The notes under the pieces: model-generated
Database searches by the model: none
What the model was told of the DNA's origin: nothing
What the model saw: the letters and a program-made list of their open reading frames with translations, nothing else
Shown: positions 1 through 6,111 of the stretch, piece by piece
Position numbering within the stretch: position 1 is the first letter of the stretch
Layout: every line of letters starts with the position of its first letter
Origin: UMGS1649 sp964481385
GTDB lineage: Bacteria > Bacillota > Clostridia > TANB77 > CAG-465
Direction: 5' to 3'
DNA length: 18,529 bases
NCBI GenBank assembly: GCA_964481385.1
Contig: CAYZTN010000024.1
Coordinates: 1 to 18,529 of the forward strand
Program-made: the position numbers and the translations under genes

Positions 1-30
1 AAATTTTAGGGCTTATGTTTAAATTTTTTT

Positions 31-110
31 GGGACATTTTCAAAAATCATTGACACAAAAAGAGCCACAATACTTTAAAATGGTGCTCGACTTTTGTGTC
101 AAAATTGTCC
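31..110. repeat. Imperfect palindromic repeat before ytaF
   Basis: TTGACACAAAA (50-60) pairs perfectly with TTTTGTGTCAA (92-102). GAGC (62-65) can pair with GCTC (85-88), and outer arms GGACATTTT (32-40) and AAAATTGTCC (101-110) pair with one bulge. The GGAC...TTGACAC / GTGTCAA...GTCC layout resembles the hairpin at 14242-14290, so both may belong to one REP/MITE-like family. No transposase is present. There is no long T-run after either arm, so it is a poor terminator. Confidence 0.55.
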
Positions 111-145
111 ATGACCTCATTTAATATAATAGTGGAGGTGTGAAA

Positions 146-682
146 GTGGATATACTATTGGCACTAATTCTTAGTATGTCGAGTAATTTAGACAATATAA
201 TATTGGGGTTAACTTATGGAGCTTCAAATGTTCAAATACCATTTAAATGTTCTTTAATAATATCTTGTATTACAACGGTTGTAACTGTTATCTTTATGGT
301 GCTTGGTGTAACGCTAGGGGAACTTTTAAATGCAAAAGTAGCTAACGTATTTGGCGGTGTGTTACTTATTTTAATTGGCTTTTATTTCATTATTTTTGAA
401 GTGTTAAAAAAGAGAAATGACAGTGCTAGTATAGAGCAAATAATAACATATAAAAGCATGCTATTAACAGCAACAAATCTTTCTGTTAACAACATTCCTA
501 TAGCGATAGCAGGCGGACTTTCTGGTACTAACATACTTTATACAGCTATATTTTCTTTCATATTTAGTACTCTTTTTATGTATATTGGGAACGTGGCCGG
601 GAGAAAATTTCAAAGTAAAATAATTTCTGCTGTTGCACCAATATTGTTGGTAATTTTGGGAATAATAAAATGTGTGCAATGA
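146..682 (+). CDS. ytaF: Sporulation membrane protein YtaF-like (MntP/YtaF family)
   Basis: A 178-residue, very hydrophobic protein with about six predicted membrane segments arranged as two similar halves. The opening motif (LALILSMSSNLDNIILGLTYG) matches the YtaF/MntP family, where a conserved aspartate sits in the first helix and is followed by G-L-x-Y-G. The second half has a similar N-L-S-V-N-N-I-P segment. YtaF is made during sporulation in Bacillus; related MntP proteins export manganese, but the substrate here is unknown. I chose GTG at 146 over GTG at 140 because GGAGG at 134-138 lies 7 bases before 146 but only 1 base before 140. The protein is slightly shorter than Bacillus YtaF (about 210 residues). 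The neighbouring protease and other spore genes fit the sporulation assignment. Confidence 0.75.
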   Translation: MDILLALILSMSSNLDNIILGLTYGASNVQIPFKCSLIISCITTVVTVIFMVLGVTLGELLNAKVANVFGGVLLILIGFYFIIFEVLKKRNDSASIEQIITYKSMLLTATNLSVNNIPIAIAGGLSGTNILYTAIFSFIFSTLFMYIGNVAGRKFQSKIISAVAPILLVILGIIKCVQ

Positions 683-702
683 TAGAATTGTGTCACTTCT
701 GT

Positions 703-731
703 TTGACTTAATCTCTAGATTGTAGTAATAT
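703..731 (+). promoter_or_regulatory. Sigma-A-type promoter for the ctp protease gene
   Basis: TTGACT (703-708), a 17-base spacer, and TAATAT (726-731). The predicted transcript start near 738 lies just upstream of GGAGG at 745-749, giving a very short leader. Confidence 0.6.
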
Positions 732-754
732 ATATATTGGAGTTGGAGGAAAAA

Positions 755-1975
755 ATGAAGTTGAATATAGATTACAAAAAAATGTGGTCAGAAGTAATAA
801 CTGCGTCTTTAATAATAGTGATATCAGCTATTGCTATTATTTCGTTTATAGTTATATCTGATCAAAGCGTTGATGTATATAACCCTAGCAAAAAAGTTGC
901 GGTGAGTGAAGGAACTCAAAGAATTGAGGAAGTATTGTCTTTACTGCAAAGTAAATACATGGGAGATTTAGATATAGAAGAACTTACTGATGGTGCAATT
1001 GAGGGTATCCTTTCTAAAGTAGAAGATCCATATACTAGATATTTAACTGAAGAAGAATATGCTGAGGAAACAAGAGATTCTTCTGAAGAATATAGCGGTA
1101 TTGGTGTACACATGTCATGGAGTGTAAAGGAAGCAAGATTAAAAATTATTGGAGTAATGCCAGATACACCAGCAAAAAAATCTGGACTAAGGGCCGGAGA
1201 TGTTATAACAGAGGTTGACGGTGTTATAGTTACGAAAGACAATATAACAAAAATGTCAGATAGCATTAAAGGTGAAGAGGGAACTGTCGTAAGAATTGTA
1301 GTTGATAGAGCTGGTGAAAGTTTAACATTTGACGTAACTCGTGCACACATTGTAGCAAATAATATTGAATCAAATATTGTAGATGGAGATATTGGATATA
1401 TTAGAATATTATCTTTTGATGTAGATATTTATGAACAATTTAAGGCAGAGTATAACAAATTGTTAAATGAAAATAACGTTAAAGGCCTTGTTATAGACTT
1501 AAGAAACAACCCAGGTGGTTTGGTAAATGAGACAATTAAAATTGCAGATTTGCTTGTAAAAAACGGCGTAATTCTTAAAGTAAAATATGCAGATGGTACA
1601 GCAAAAACATATAGGGCAACAAGTAGTGCTTCATGCAGTGTTCCGTTGGTTGTATTGGTAAATGAAAATAGTGCCAGTGCGTCTGAAATATTGTCAGGTG
1701 CAATCAAAGATTTAAATCAAGGTGTGATTGTTGGAACAACTACATTTGGTAAAGGAATAATGCAGTCTATAATAGGACTTGAAGGTGGAGATGGCCTTTC
1801 TATAACAATTGCAAAATTCTATACTGCATCTGAAAATGAAATACATGGAGTTGGTATAGAACCTAATGTTAAAGTGGAATTAACTGAGGGAGTGGATTTA
1901 GATTCTGTTATATGTACTGAAAAGGATAATCAATTAAATGAGGCAATAAAGCAGATAAGACTACAAATTCAGTAA
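755..1975 (+). CDS. ctp: S41-family carboxy-terminal processing protease with PDZ domain (CtpA/CtpB-like)
   Basis: A 406-residue membrane-anchored serine protease. One N-terminal hydrophobic segment (about 14-35) acts as signal anchor, a PDZ domain covers about 113-196 (GIGVHM...PAKKSGLRAGDVI), and the S41 core covers about 197-390. The Ser-Lys dyad is intact: Ser308 in NSASASE and Lys333 in TFGKG, 25 residues apart as in known Ctp enzymes. The family motif LRNNPGG is at 249-255. Such proteases trim C-termini of exported proteins; CtpB of Bacillus cleaves SpoIVFA in the sigma-K checkpoint, and the spore genes nearby make a similar role possible but unproven. ATG at 755 is preferred over TTG at 737 because GGAGG (745-749) lies five bases before it. 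The gene ends at the terminator 2054-2086. Confidence 0.9.
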   Translation: MKLNIDYKKMWSEVITASLIIVISAIAIISFIVISDQSVDVYNPSKKVAVSEGTQRIEEVLSLLQSKYMGDLDIEELTDGAIEGILSKVEDPYTRYLTEEEYAEETRDSSEEYSGIGVHMSWSVKEARLKIIGVMPDTPAKKSGLRAGDVITEVDGVIVTKDNITKMSDSIKGEEGTVVRIVVDRAGESLTFDVTRAHIVANNIESNIVDGDIGYIRILSFDVDIYEQFKAEYNKLLNENNVKGLVIDLRNNPGGLVNETIKIADLLVKNGVILKVKYADGTAKTYRATSSASCSVPLVVLVNENSASASEILSGAIKDLNQGVIVGTTTFGKGIMQSIIGLEGGDGLSITIAKFYTASENEIHGVGIEPNVKVELTEGVDLDSVICTEKDNQLNEAIKQIRLQIQ

Positions 1976-2053
1976 TTGTAATATAAATTTAATATACCCG
2001 AAAATAGATGCACAATGTAGCGACTTTTTAAAGCAACAAGATACATAATAATG

Positions 2054-2086
2054 AAACAAAGCGAGTTTTTTGCCTCGCTTTGTTTT
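2054..2086 (+). terminator. Terminator after ctp
   Basis: A perfect 12-bp stem, AAACAAAGCGAG (2054-2065) with CTCGCTTTGTTT (2074-2085), loop TTTTTTGC. The T residues are part of the 3' arm, so the U-tract is short. The last stem base is also the first base of the veg -35 box. Confidence 0.7.
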
Positions 2087-2113
2087 GACAAAAAACGTAA
2101 AAAATGGTATAAT
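2085..2113 (+). promoter_or_regulatory. Consensus sigma-A promoter for veg
   Basis: Perfect TTGACA (2085-2090), 17-base spacer and perfect TATAAT (2108-2113). Veg is strongly expressed in Bacillus vegetative cells, consistent with a consensus promoter. The -35 box begins inside the preceding terminator hairpin. Confidence 0.9.
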
Positions 2114-2135
2114 TCGGGCATTAAGAGGTGATTTT

Positions 2136-2426
2136 ATGGTTGCCAAAGAAACACTTTCGCAAATTAAAAAAGATGTAGAATCGTACATAGGAGAAGAAAT
2201 TTACATTAAATCTAATGCTGGAAGAAACAAGATTATAAACAAAAGAGGTACAATAGACAGTGCTTATGCAAATTTGTTTGTGGTAAAGGAAAATGACAGT
2301 AATAGGAAGTTCTCTTATAGCTATGCTGACGTTGTTATGAACTCTTTGGAGATAACAAAAGTGGATGACGGACAACCTATAATGGAATATAACTTTGAGG
2401 AACAGAAAAAATTAGCACAATTATAG
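2136..2426 (+). CDS. veg: Veg protein
   Basis: A 96-residue protein matching the Veg family: the opening KETLSQIKKDVESYIGEEI, the K-x-N-x-G-R-x-K core, and a strongly conserved FSYSYADV segment near residues 61-68. Bacillus Veg is 86 residues long, so this one is complete with a short C-terminal extension. Veg is a small abundant protein linked to biofilm-gene expression (via SinR) in Bacillus; in clostridia its role is not settled. ATG at 2136 is chosen because AGAGGTG (2124-2130) lies just upstream and all family homology starts here. It is a single-gene unit with its own consensus promoter and terminator. Confidence 0.9.
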   Translation: MVAKETLSQIKKDVESYIGEEIYIKSNAGRNKIINKRGTIDSAYANLFVVKENDSNRKFSYSYADVVMNSLEITKVDDGQPIMEYNFEEQKKLAQL

Positions 2427-2435
2427 TTACAAAAG

Positions 2436-2463
2436 AAGCACATGAATTAACATGTGCTTTTTA
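2436..2463 (+). terminator. Terminator after veg
   Basis: Nine-bp stem AAGCACATG (2436-2444) / CATGTGCTT (2451-2459), loop AATTAA, then a T-run through 2462. Canonical intrinsic terminator. Confidence 0.85.
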
Positions 2464-2514
2464 TAGTCTAATTTTGTCGAACGAAATATAGCTAGAGATT
2501 AGTGGGTTTACGCA

Positions 2515-2548
2515 TGCAAGCAACAGAAAGTTAACGTATGTTGTTGCA
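2515..2548 (+). other. Unexplained hairpin in the veg-recA gap
   Basis: TGCAAGCAACA (2515-2525) pairs with TGTTGTTGCA (2539-2548) over ten base pairs with one bulged G; loop of 13 bases. It lies after the veg terminator and before the recA promoter, and no T-run follows, so it does not look like a terminator. It might be part of a small RNA or a DNA-level structure; nothing else in the 263-base gap explains it. Confidence 0.35.
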
Positions 2549-2620
2549 GAGAAAATGATAAAGTAATATACTAAAGAAAATAAGAAAATTAAAAAAGTTT
2601 AAAATTTTTTTTAAAAAGTA

Positions 2621-2649
2621 TTGACAAGAACAAACGTACTATATATAAT
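2621..2649 (+). promoter_or_regulatory. Sigma-A promoter for recA
   Basis: Perfect TTGACA (2621-2626), 17-base spacer and perfect TATAAT (2644-2649). The transcript would begin near 2656, about 34 bases before the recA start. The spacer carries the LexA-like site. Confidence 0.85.
2627..2640 (+). promoter_or_regulatory. Probable LexA (SOS) operator in the recA promoter
   Basis: The core GAACAAACGTAC (2628-2639) matches the Gram-positive SOS core GAAC-N4-GTTC with one mismatch. Against the 14-base consensus CGAACRNRYGTTYG it has three mismatches. It sits between -35 and -10, where LexA would block RNA polymerase. Prior expectation that recA is under LexA control strengthens the call. Confidence 0.6.
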
Positions 2650-2689
2650 ATAGAAAAAACAACAGTTCGGTGTTTATTAGGAGGTTATT

Positions 2690-3763
2690 ATGATATCAGA
2701 AGAAAGAAAAAAAGCGTTAGACGTGGCTTTAGCACAAATCGAGAAGAACTTTGGTAAAGGTTCTGTAATGAAATTAGGAGAAGTTGGCAATGTGTCTGTT
2801 GACGCTATTCCTACGGGTGCTTTAAGTTTAGATATTGCACTTGGAATTGGTGGTGTTCCAAGAGGAAGAGTTGTAGAAATTTATGGACCTGAGTCATCAG
2901 GTAAAACAACAGTTGCTCTTCATATGATTGCTGAAGCTCAAAAAATGGGTGGAATTGCAGCGTTTATTGACGCAGAGCATGCACTAGATCCAGTTTATGC
3001 TAAAAACTTGGGTGTAGATGTAGATAATCTAATTGTTTCTCAGCCAGATACAGGAGAGCAAGCTTTAGAGATTACAGAACAGTTGGTAAGAAGTGGAGCT
3101 ATTGATATAGTTGTAATTGACTCTGTTGCTGCACTTGTTCCTAAGGCAGAAATTGATGGAGAAATGGGAGATGCACATGTTGGTCTTCAAGCAAGACTTA
3201 TGTCACAAGCTTTAAGAAAACTTACAGGTGTACTTGCAAAGTCTAAAACGGTTGCTGTGTTTATAAACCAATTACGTGAAAAAGTTGGAATTATGTTTGG
3301 TAACCCTGAGACTACTCCTGGCGGAAGGGCATTGAAGTTTTATGCGTCAGTTCGTCTAGAGGTTAGAAAACAGGAGGCTATTAAAATAAACGGTGAGAAT
3401 ACTGGTAATAGAACAAAAGTAAAAGTTGTTAAAAATAAAGTTGCTCCACCATTTAGAGAGGCTGAGTTTGATATTGTTTATGGAAAAGGTATATCTACTT
3501 CTGGTTGCATCTTAGATTTAGCAGTAAACTTAGATATAGTTAAGAAAAGTGGAGCTTGGTTCTCATATAACGGAGAAAAAATTGGACAAGGAAGAGAAGC
3601 TGCAAAGTCTTATCTTGAGTCTCATGAATCAGTTATGAATGAAGTTGAACAAAAAGTAAGAAATAACTTTAATACTGCTTTTGAGCAAAGTTTAACTACT
3701 CCAAGTGATGTAAACGAGAAGGAAGACGCAGATGATATAGAGTTAGAAAATACAGAGGAATAA
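2690..3763 (+). CDS. recA: Recombinase RecA
   Basis: A 357-residue, full-length RecA (Bacillus 348, E. coli 353). It is the ATP-dependent strand-exchange protein of homologous recombination and the co-protease that triggers LexA self-cleavage. Visible landmarks are the N-terminal polymerisation helix (RKKALDVALAQIEKNFGKG), Walker A GPESSGKT at 66-73, the IDAEHALDP motif, Walker B IVVIDSVAAL, loop L2 around FGNPETTPGGRALKFYASVR, and an acidic C-terminal tail (EKEDADDIELENTEE). AGGAGG (2679-2684) precedes the ATG. It heads a run with recX (1-base gap) and scpA, driven by the promoter with the LexA-like site. Confidence 0.98.
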   Translation: MISEERKKALDVALAQIEKNFGKGSVMKLGEVGNVSVDAIPTGALSLDIALGIGGVPRGRVVEIYGPESSGKTTVALHMIAEAQKMGGIAAFIDAEHALDPVYAKNLGVDVDNLIVSQPDTGEQALEITEQLVRSGAIDIVVIDSVAALVPKAEIDGEMGDAHVGLQARLMSQALRKLTGVLAKSKTVAVFINQLREKVGIMFGNPETTPGGRALKFYASVRLEVRKQEAIKINGENTGNRTKVKVVKNKVAPPFREAEFDIVYGKGISTSGCILDLAVNLDIVKKSGAWFSYNGEKIGQGREAAKSYLESHESVMNEVEQKVRNNFNTAFEQSLTTPSDVNEKEDADDIELENTEE

Positions 3764-3764
3764 T

Positions 3765-4172
3765 ATGAATTTTGAACAAGCAAAGGAAAGAGCTGTTAGG
3801 TTTACAGCTCTTTCTAAAAAAACAGATTTTGAAGTTAGAAGGAAACTACAGTCATTAGGTGTGTCTGGTGATATAATAGACGAGGTATCTGAATATTTAA
3901 AGTATTTAGGTTACATAGATGACGTAGATTATATAGATTCTTTTATACGTCAAAGCGAAAAGATGGAGAAACTATCTGTGTTTGAAATAAAGCAAAAGTT
4001 ACTAGCAAAAGGTATAGACAAAGAACTCATTGCCATGAAACTATACGATTTAGAAAATACTGATTATGAAAAACGTGTAGTAGATAGGCTATTAAGTGGC
4101 AAGCTTTCTTCATATGAAGAGGATAAGAAAAAAGCATATTTATATAGAAAAGGATTTAAAGTTAATGGATAG
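3765..4172 (+). CDS. recX: Regulatory protein RecX
   Basis: A 135-residue protein one base downstream of recA. RecX binds RecA filaments and modulates their activity. The sequence shows the helical-repeat pattern of the family: R-x-x-S/K-x-x-E-V-R-R-K-L, then YLGYIDDVDYIDSFIRQ, then the second repeat FEIKQKLLAKGIDKE, and a third repeat that stops at YLYRKGF. It is short compared with Bacillus RecX (264) and many clostridial forms, lacking an N-terminal extension and the last helix of the third repeat. AGAGGA (3754-3759), inside the end of recA, is the likely ribosome site. The 3' end overlaps the start of scpA by eight bases, so the two are probably translationally coupled. Confidence 0.85.
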   Translation: MNFEQAKERAVRFTALSKKTDFEVRRKLQSLGVSGDIIDEVSEYLKYLGYIDDVDYIDSFIRQSEKMEKLSVFEIKQKLLAKGIDKELIAMKLYDLENTDYEKRVVDRLLSGKLSSYEEDKKKAYLYRKGFKVNG

Positions 4173-4962
4173 TGTAGTAAATAATGTAGAAAAGGAGACA
4201 AAAAAACATAGTGTGGTTATTTCAAATTTTGAAGGACCACTAGATTTGTTATGCTTTTTAATTAGTAAAAACAAGAAAGATATTTTTGAAATATCTTTAA
4301 GCGAGCTTACTGATGACTACATTGAGTATCTAAATGGCATGTCAGAACTTAACATGGAAATTGCTACTGAGTTTTTGGTAATGGCGTCTACGTTATTATA
4401 CATTAAGTCAAAGAAACTGTTGCCAGAGATTGAAGCTTCAGAAGACGTGGAAGAAATGACAGCGGAAGAGCTTATTGAAAAAATCGCTATGTACAAGCTA
4501 TATAAAGAAAAACAAGAAGAATTAAGAAATATGTATGCGAGTAACTTTGGAACGTTTGAAAAACTTCCAGAAAAACTTAAATTTGAAAAGAAGTTTTTTC
4601 TCCCAAACAATGTGTCTTTAAATTCATTAGGAAAAAGCTATTCTGATGTGTGTGCTAGAAACATAGACAAGATAAATAAAAAAGCAGAGGAAATTGAAAA
4701 AATTGCTGTATACGAAAGAGTTACGGTAAAGAGTAAAGTAATTTTTATGTTAGATAAACTAAAGTCTAAATCTAAAATTGTATTTAATAAGCTATTTAAT
4801 AGCAGTTCAAACAAGAAAATAGACATAGTAACTGCTTTTATGGGAATGCTTGAATTATCTAGGCTAAAACAAGTTAAAATAAACCAAGATAAGCTTTATG
4901 GAGATATCGAGATTGAAAAGATTGCGTCTGAGGAATTAGATATTTCACTTTTGAAAGAATAA
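4165..4962 (+). CDS. scpA: Segregation and condensation protein ScpA (kleisin)
   Basis: A 265-residue kleisin that bridges Smc heads in the bacterial condensin complex. The N-terminal signature FEGPLDLLCFLISKNKKDIFEISLSELTDDY, here split as FEGPLDLL then ISKNKKDIFEISL, is near residues 22-48. A charged linker follows, and the C-terminal winged-helix segment IVTAFMGMLELSRLKQVKI is present. ATG at 4165 is preferred over ATG at 4096: the earlier start would lie deep inside recX and adds residues unlike the family, whereas 4165 overlaps recX by only eight bases. The ribosome site is weak (AAAAGGA at 4148-4153), consistent with coupling. ScpB, the usual partner encoded next door, is absent. Confidence 0.92.
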   Translation: MDSVVNNVEKETKKHSVVISNFEGPLDLLCFLISKNKKDIFEISLSELTDDYIEYLNGMSELNMEIATEFLVMASTLLYIKSKKLLPEIEASEDVEEMTAEELIEKIAMYKLYKEKQEELRNMYASNFGTFEKLPEKLKFEKKFFLPNNVSLNSLGKSYSDVCARNIDKINKKAEEIEKIAVYERVTVKSKVIFMLDKLKSKSKIVFNKLFNSSSNKKIDIVTAFMGMLELSRLKQVKINQDKLYGDIEIEKIASEELDISLLKE

Positions 4963-4984
4963 TGTTTAAAATTTGAAAAATAAT

Positions 4985-5030
4985 ATAACAGGTGATATGT
5001 GTGAATATATTTATACCTGTTATTTTTTTT
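4985..5030 (+). terminator. Terminator-like hairpin overlapping the RBS and start of the DUF2953-like gene
   Basis: ATAACAGGT (4985-4993) pairs perfectly with ACCTGTTAT (5015-5023), followed by an uninterrupted T-run to 5030. The AGGTG ribosome site (4990-4994) is mostly in the 5' arm and the GTG start (5001) is in the 21-base loop. It can therefore act as an intrinsic terminator after scpA, as an RBS-sequestering structure, or as both. Confidence 0.65.
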
Positions 5031-5561
5031 GTAATTTTGTTATTAATTTTACCAGTAAGAGTAGATGTAATGTTAAATATAAAACTAAAAGAGAAAAAGG
5101 TGGAGTTTGAACCTATACCACATATGAATAATGTTTTAAGGGTAAAAATACTATTCTTTTTAAACATATTTAGAAAAAATATATTTGAAGAAGAGAACAA
5201 TAGCCAAAAGAAAAAGAGAAAAAGGGATAAAGAAAACGAAAAACTTTTAATTAAAGCGTTATATAACAGTTTGAAGTTTAATCGTCTAATACTTTCACTA
5301 GGCCTTAATACTTTTAATGATATATTAAATTCGTACATAAATGCAGGACTGAATGCAAGTCTTTGTATGTATATAAACAAAAACAGTAATAAGTTTAAAT
5401 ATAACAATTTGTTCTACCAGATATACATGTCAGAAGTGCCACTAGTTTTAAATTTAGATGCTTCTATTTACATTTCACCTATTAAGGCTATTTTTGAATA
5501 TATAAAACAAAAGATAAAGCTTAAGACAAAAAGCACAAGAAATGTAAGTGTAAATGTATAA
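5001..5561 (+). CDS. DUF2953-like membrane-anchored protein
   Basis: A 186-residue protein with one N-terminal membrane segment (about 2-20), a strongly basic stretch (KKKRKRDKENEK, about 70-82), and a C-terminal part likely outside or at the membrane. The assignment to DUF2953 rests on its place immediately before ytfJ, the N-terminal anchor, its size and the weakly conserved middle; the usual glycine-rich core is not obvious, so it may be a diverged member. Function is unknown; DUF2953 genes often neighbour ytfJ in spore formers. GTG at 5001 is chosen over GTG at 4992 because AGGTGA at 4990-4995 then serves as ribosome site. Translation start lies inside a terminator-like hairpin. Confidence 0.6.
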   Translation: MNIFIPVIFFVILLLILPVRVDVMLNIKLKEKKVEFEPIPHMNNVLRVKILFFLNIFRKNIFEEENNSQKKKRKRDKENEKLLIKALYNSLKFNRLILSLGLNTFNDILNSYINAGLNASLCMYINKNSNKFKYNNLFYQIYMSEVPLVLNLDASIYISPIKAIFEYIKQKIKLKTKSTRNVSVNV

Positions 5562-5615
5562 CTTTGAAAAATTTGTAAATATTATTATTGTAAAATATAC
5601 GAGGAGGTGTGTGTT

Positions 5616-6032
5616 TTGGCAGAACATCCAATAGAAAATTTAATGGTTACAGCGATGAGTTCTTTGCGAGATATGATTGACGTTAACACAATATTAGGAG
5701 ATACGGTGGAAACAAAAGATGGTACGACTATTATACCAGTATCTAAAGTGTGTTTTGGTTTTGCAGCAGGAGGAAGTGAATTTAATACAAATAAACTAAA
5801 CAAATATGCAGAAACTGTGAAGTTACCGTTTGGTGGTGGAAGTGGAGCAGGCGTAAAAATATCTCCTATTGCATTTTTAATAGTTAAAGATAGTAACGTA
5901 AAATTACTCACAGTTGAAGCAGATAAGCCAATAGATAAATTGGTAGATTATGTACCAGATATTATAAACAAGGTAACAAGTTTGGCAGATAAAGCGTTGC
6001 AAAAGCCTAGTGCTAAGATAAATATTGAATAA
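5616..6032 (+). CDS. ytfJ: Spore protein YtfJ (GerW family)
   Basis: A 138-residue protein clearly of the YtfJ/GerW family: AEHPIENLMVTAMSSLRDMI at the N-terminus, VNTILGD, the TIIPVSKVCFGFAAGGSEF core, then GGGSGAGVKISPIAFL. The family is conserved in endospore formers, made during sporulation, and needed for normal germination in some Bacillus species; the biochemical role is unknown. TTG at 5616 is the best start because GAGGAGG (5601-5607) lies eight bases upstream and known homologues begin here; GTG at 5607 would overlap the ribosome site. It follows the DUF2953-like gene by 54 bases and precedes the germination operon. Confidence 0.92.
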   Translation: MAEHPIENLMVTAMSSLRDMIDVNTILGDTVETKDGTTIIPVSKVCFGFAAGGSEFNTNKLNKYAETVKLPFGGGSGAGVKISPIAFLIVKDSNVKLLTVEADKPIDKLVDYVPDIINKVTSLADKALQKPSAKINIE

Positions 6033-6049
6033 TAAGAAGCGTATTAAAA

Positions 6050-6098
6050 GGCGTGTTGGCGAGTGTATGGCGCTGGCACGCCCTGTGTTTTATACAGG
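6050..6098 (+). promoter_or_regulatory. Tandem hairpins in the leader of gerKA
   Basis: A 12-bp stem with three G-U pairs is formed by 6050-6061 and 6071-6082, with a nine-base loop. It is followed at once by CCTGT (6082-6086) / ACAGG (6094-6098), whose 3' arm includes the first three bases of the perfect ribosome site AGGAGGTGAT (6096-6105). There is no T-run, so termination is unlikely; control of translation or an mRNA stability element is possible. Confidence 0.4.
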
Positions 6099-6111
6099 AG
6101 GTGATATATAT

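Noticed and set aside
125..130. Perfect TATAAT just before ytaF
   Set aside because: It is only four bases before the ribosome site, so the transcript would start inside that site, and no -35 box lies 16-18 bases upstream.
2475..2489. Second LexA box (GTCGAACGAAAT)
   Set aside because: Only one half-site is present; the other half does not match and it is far from the promoter.
4096..4164. Upstream ATG extending ScpA by 23 residues
   Set aside because: The extension lies within recX in another frame and does not resemble ScpA; the start at 4165 fits the family.
4963..5000. A decayed scpB remnant
   Set aside because: Only 38 bases separate the genes, and none of the frames resembles ScpB.
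4874..5407. Minus-strand open frame across the scpA-DUF2953 boundary
   Set aside because: It would overlap two supported genes and its hydrophobic, Phe-rich sequence reflects reverse-complemented A-rich codons; no ribosome site.
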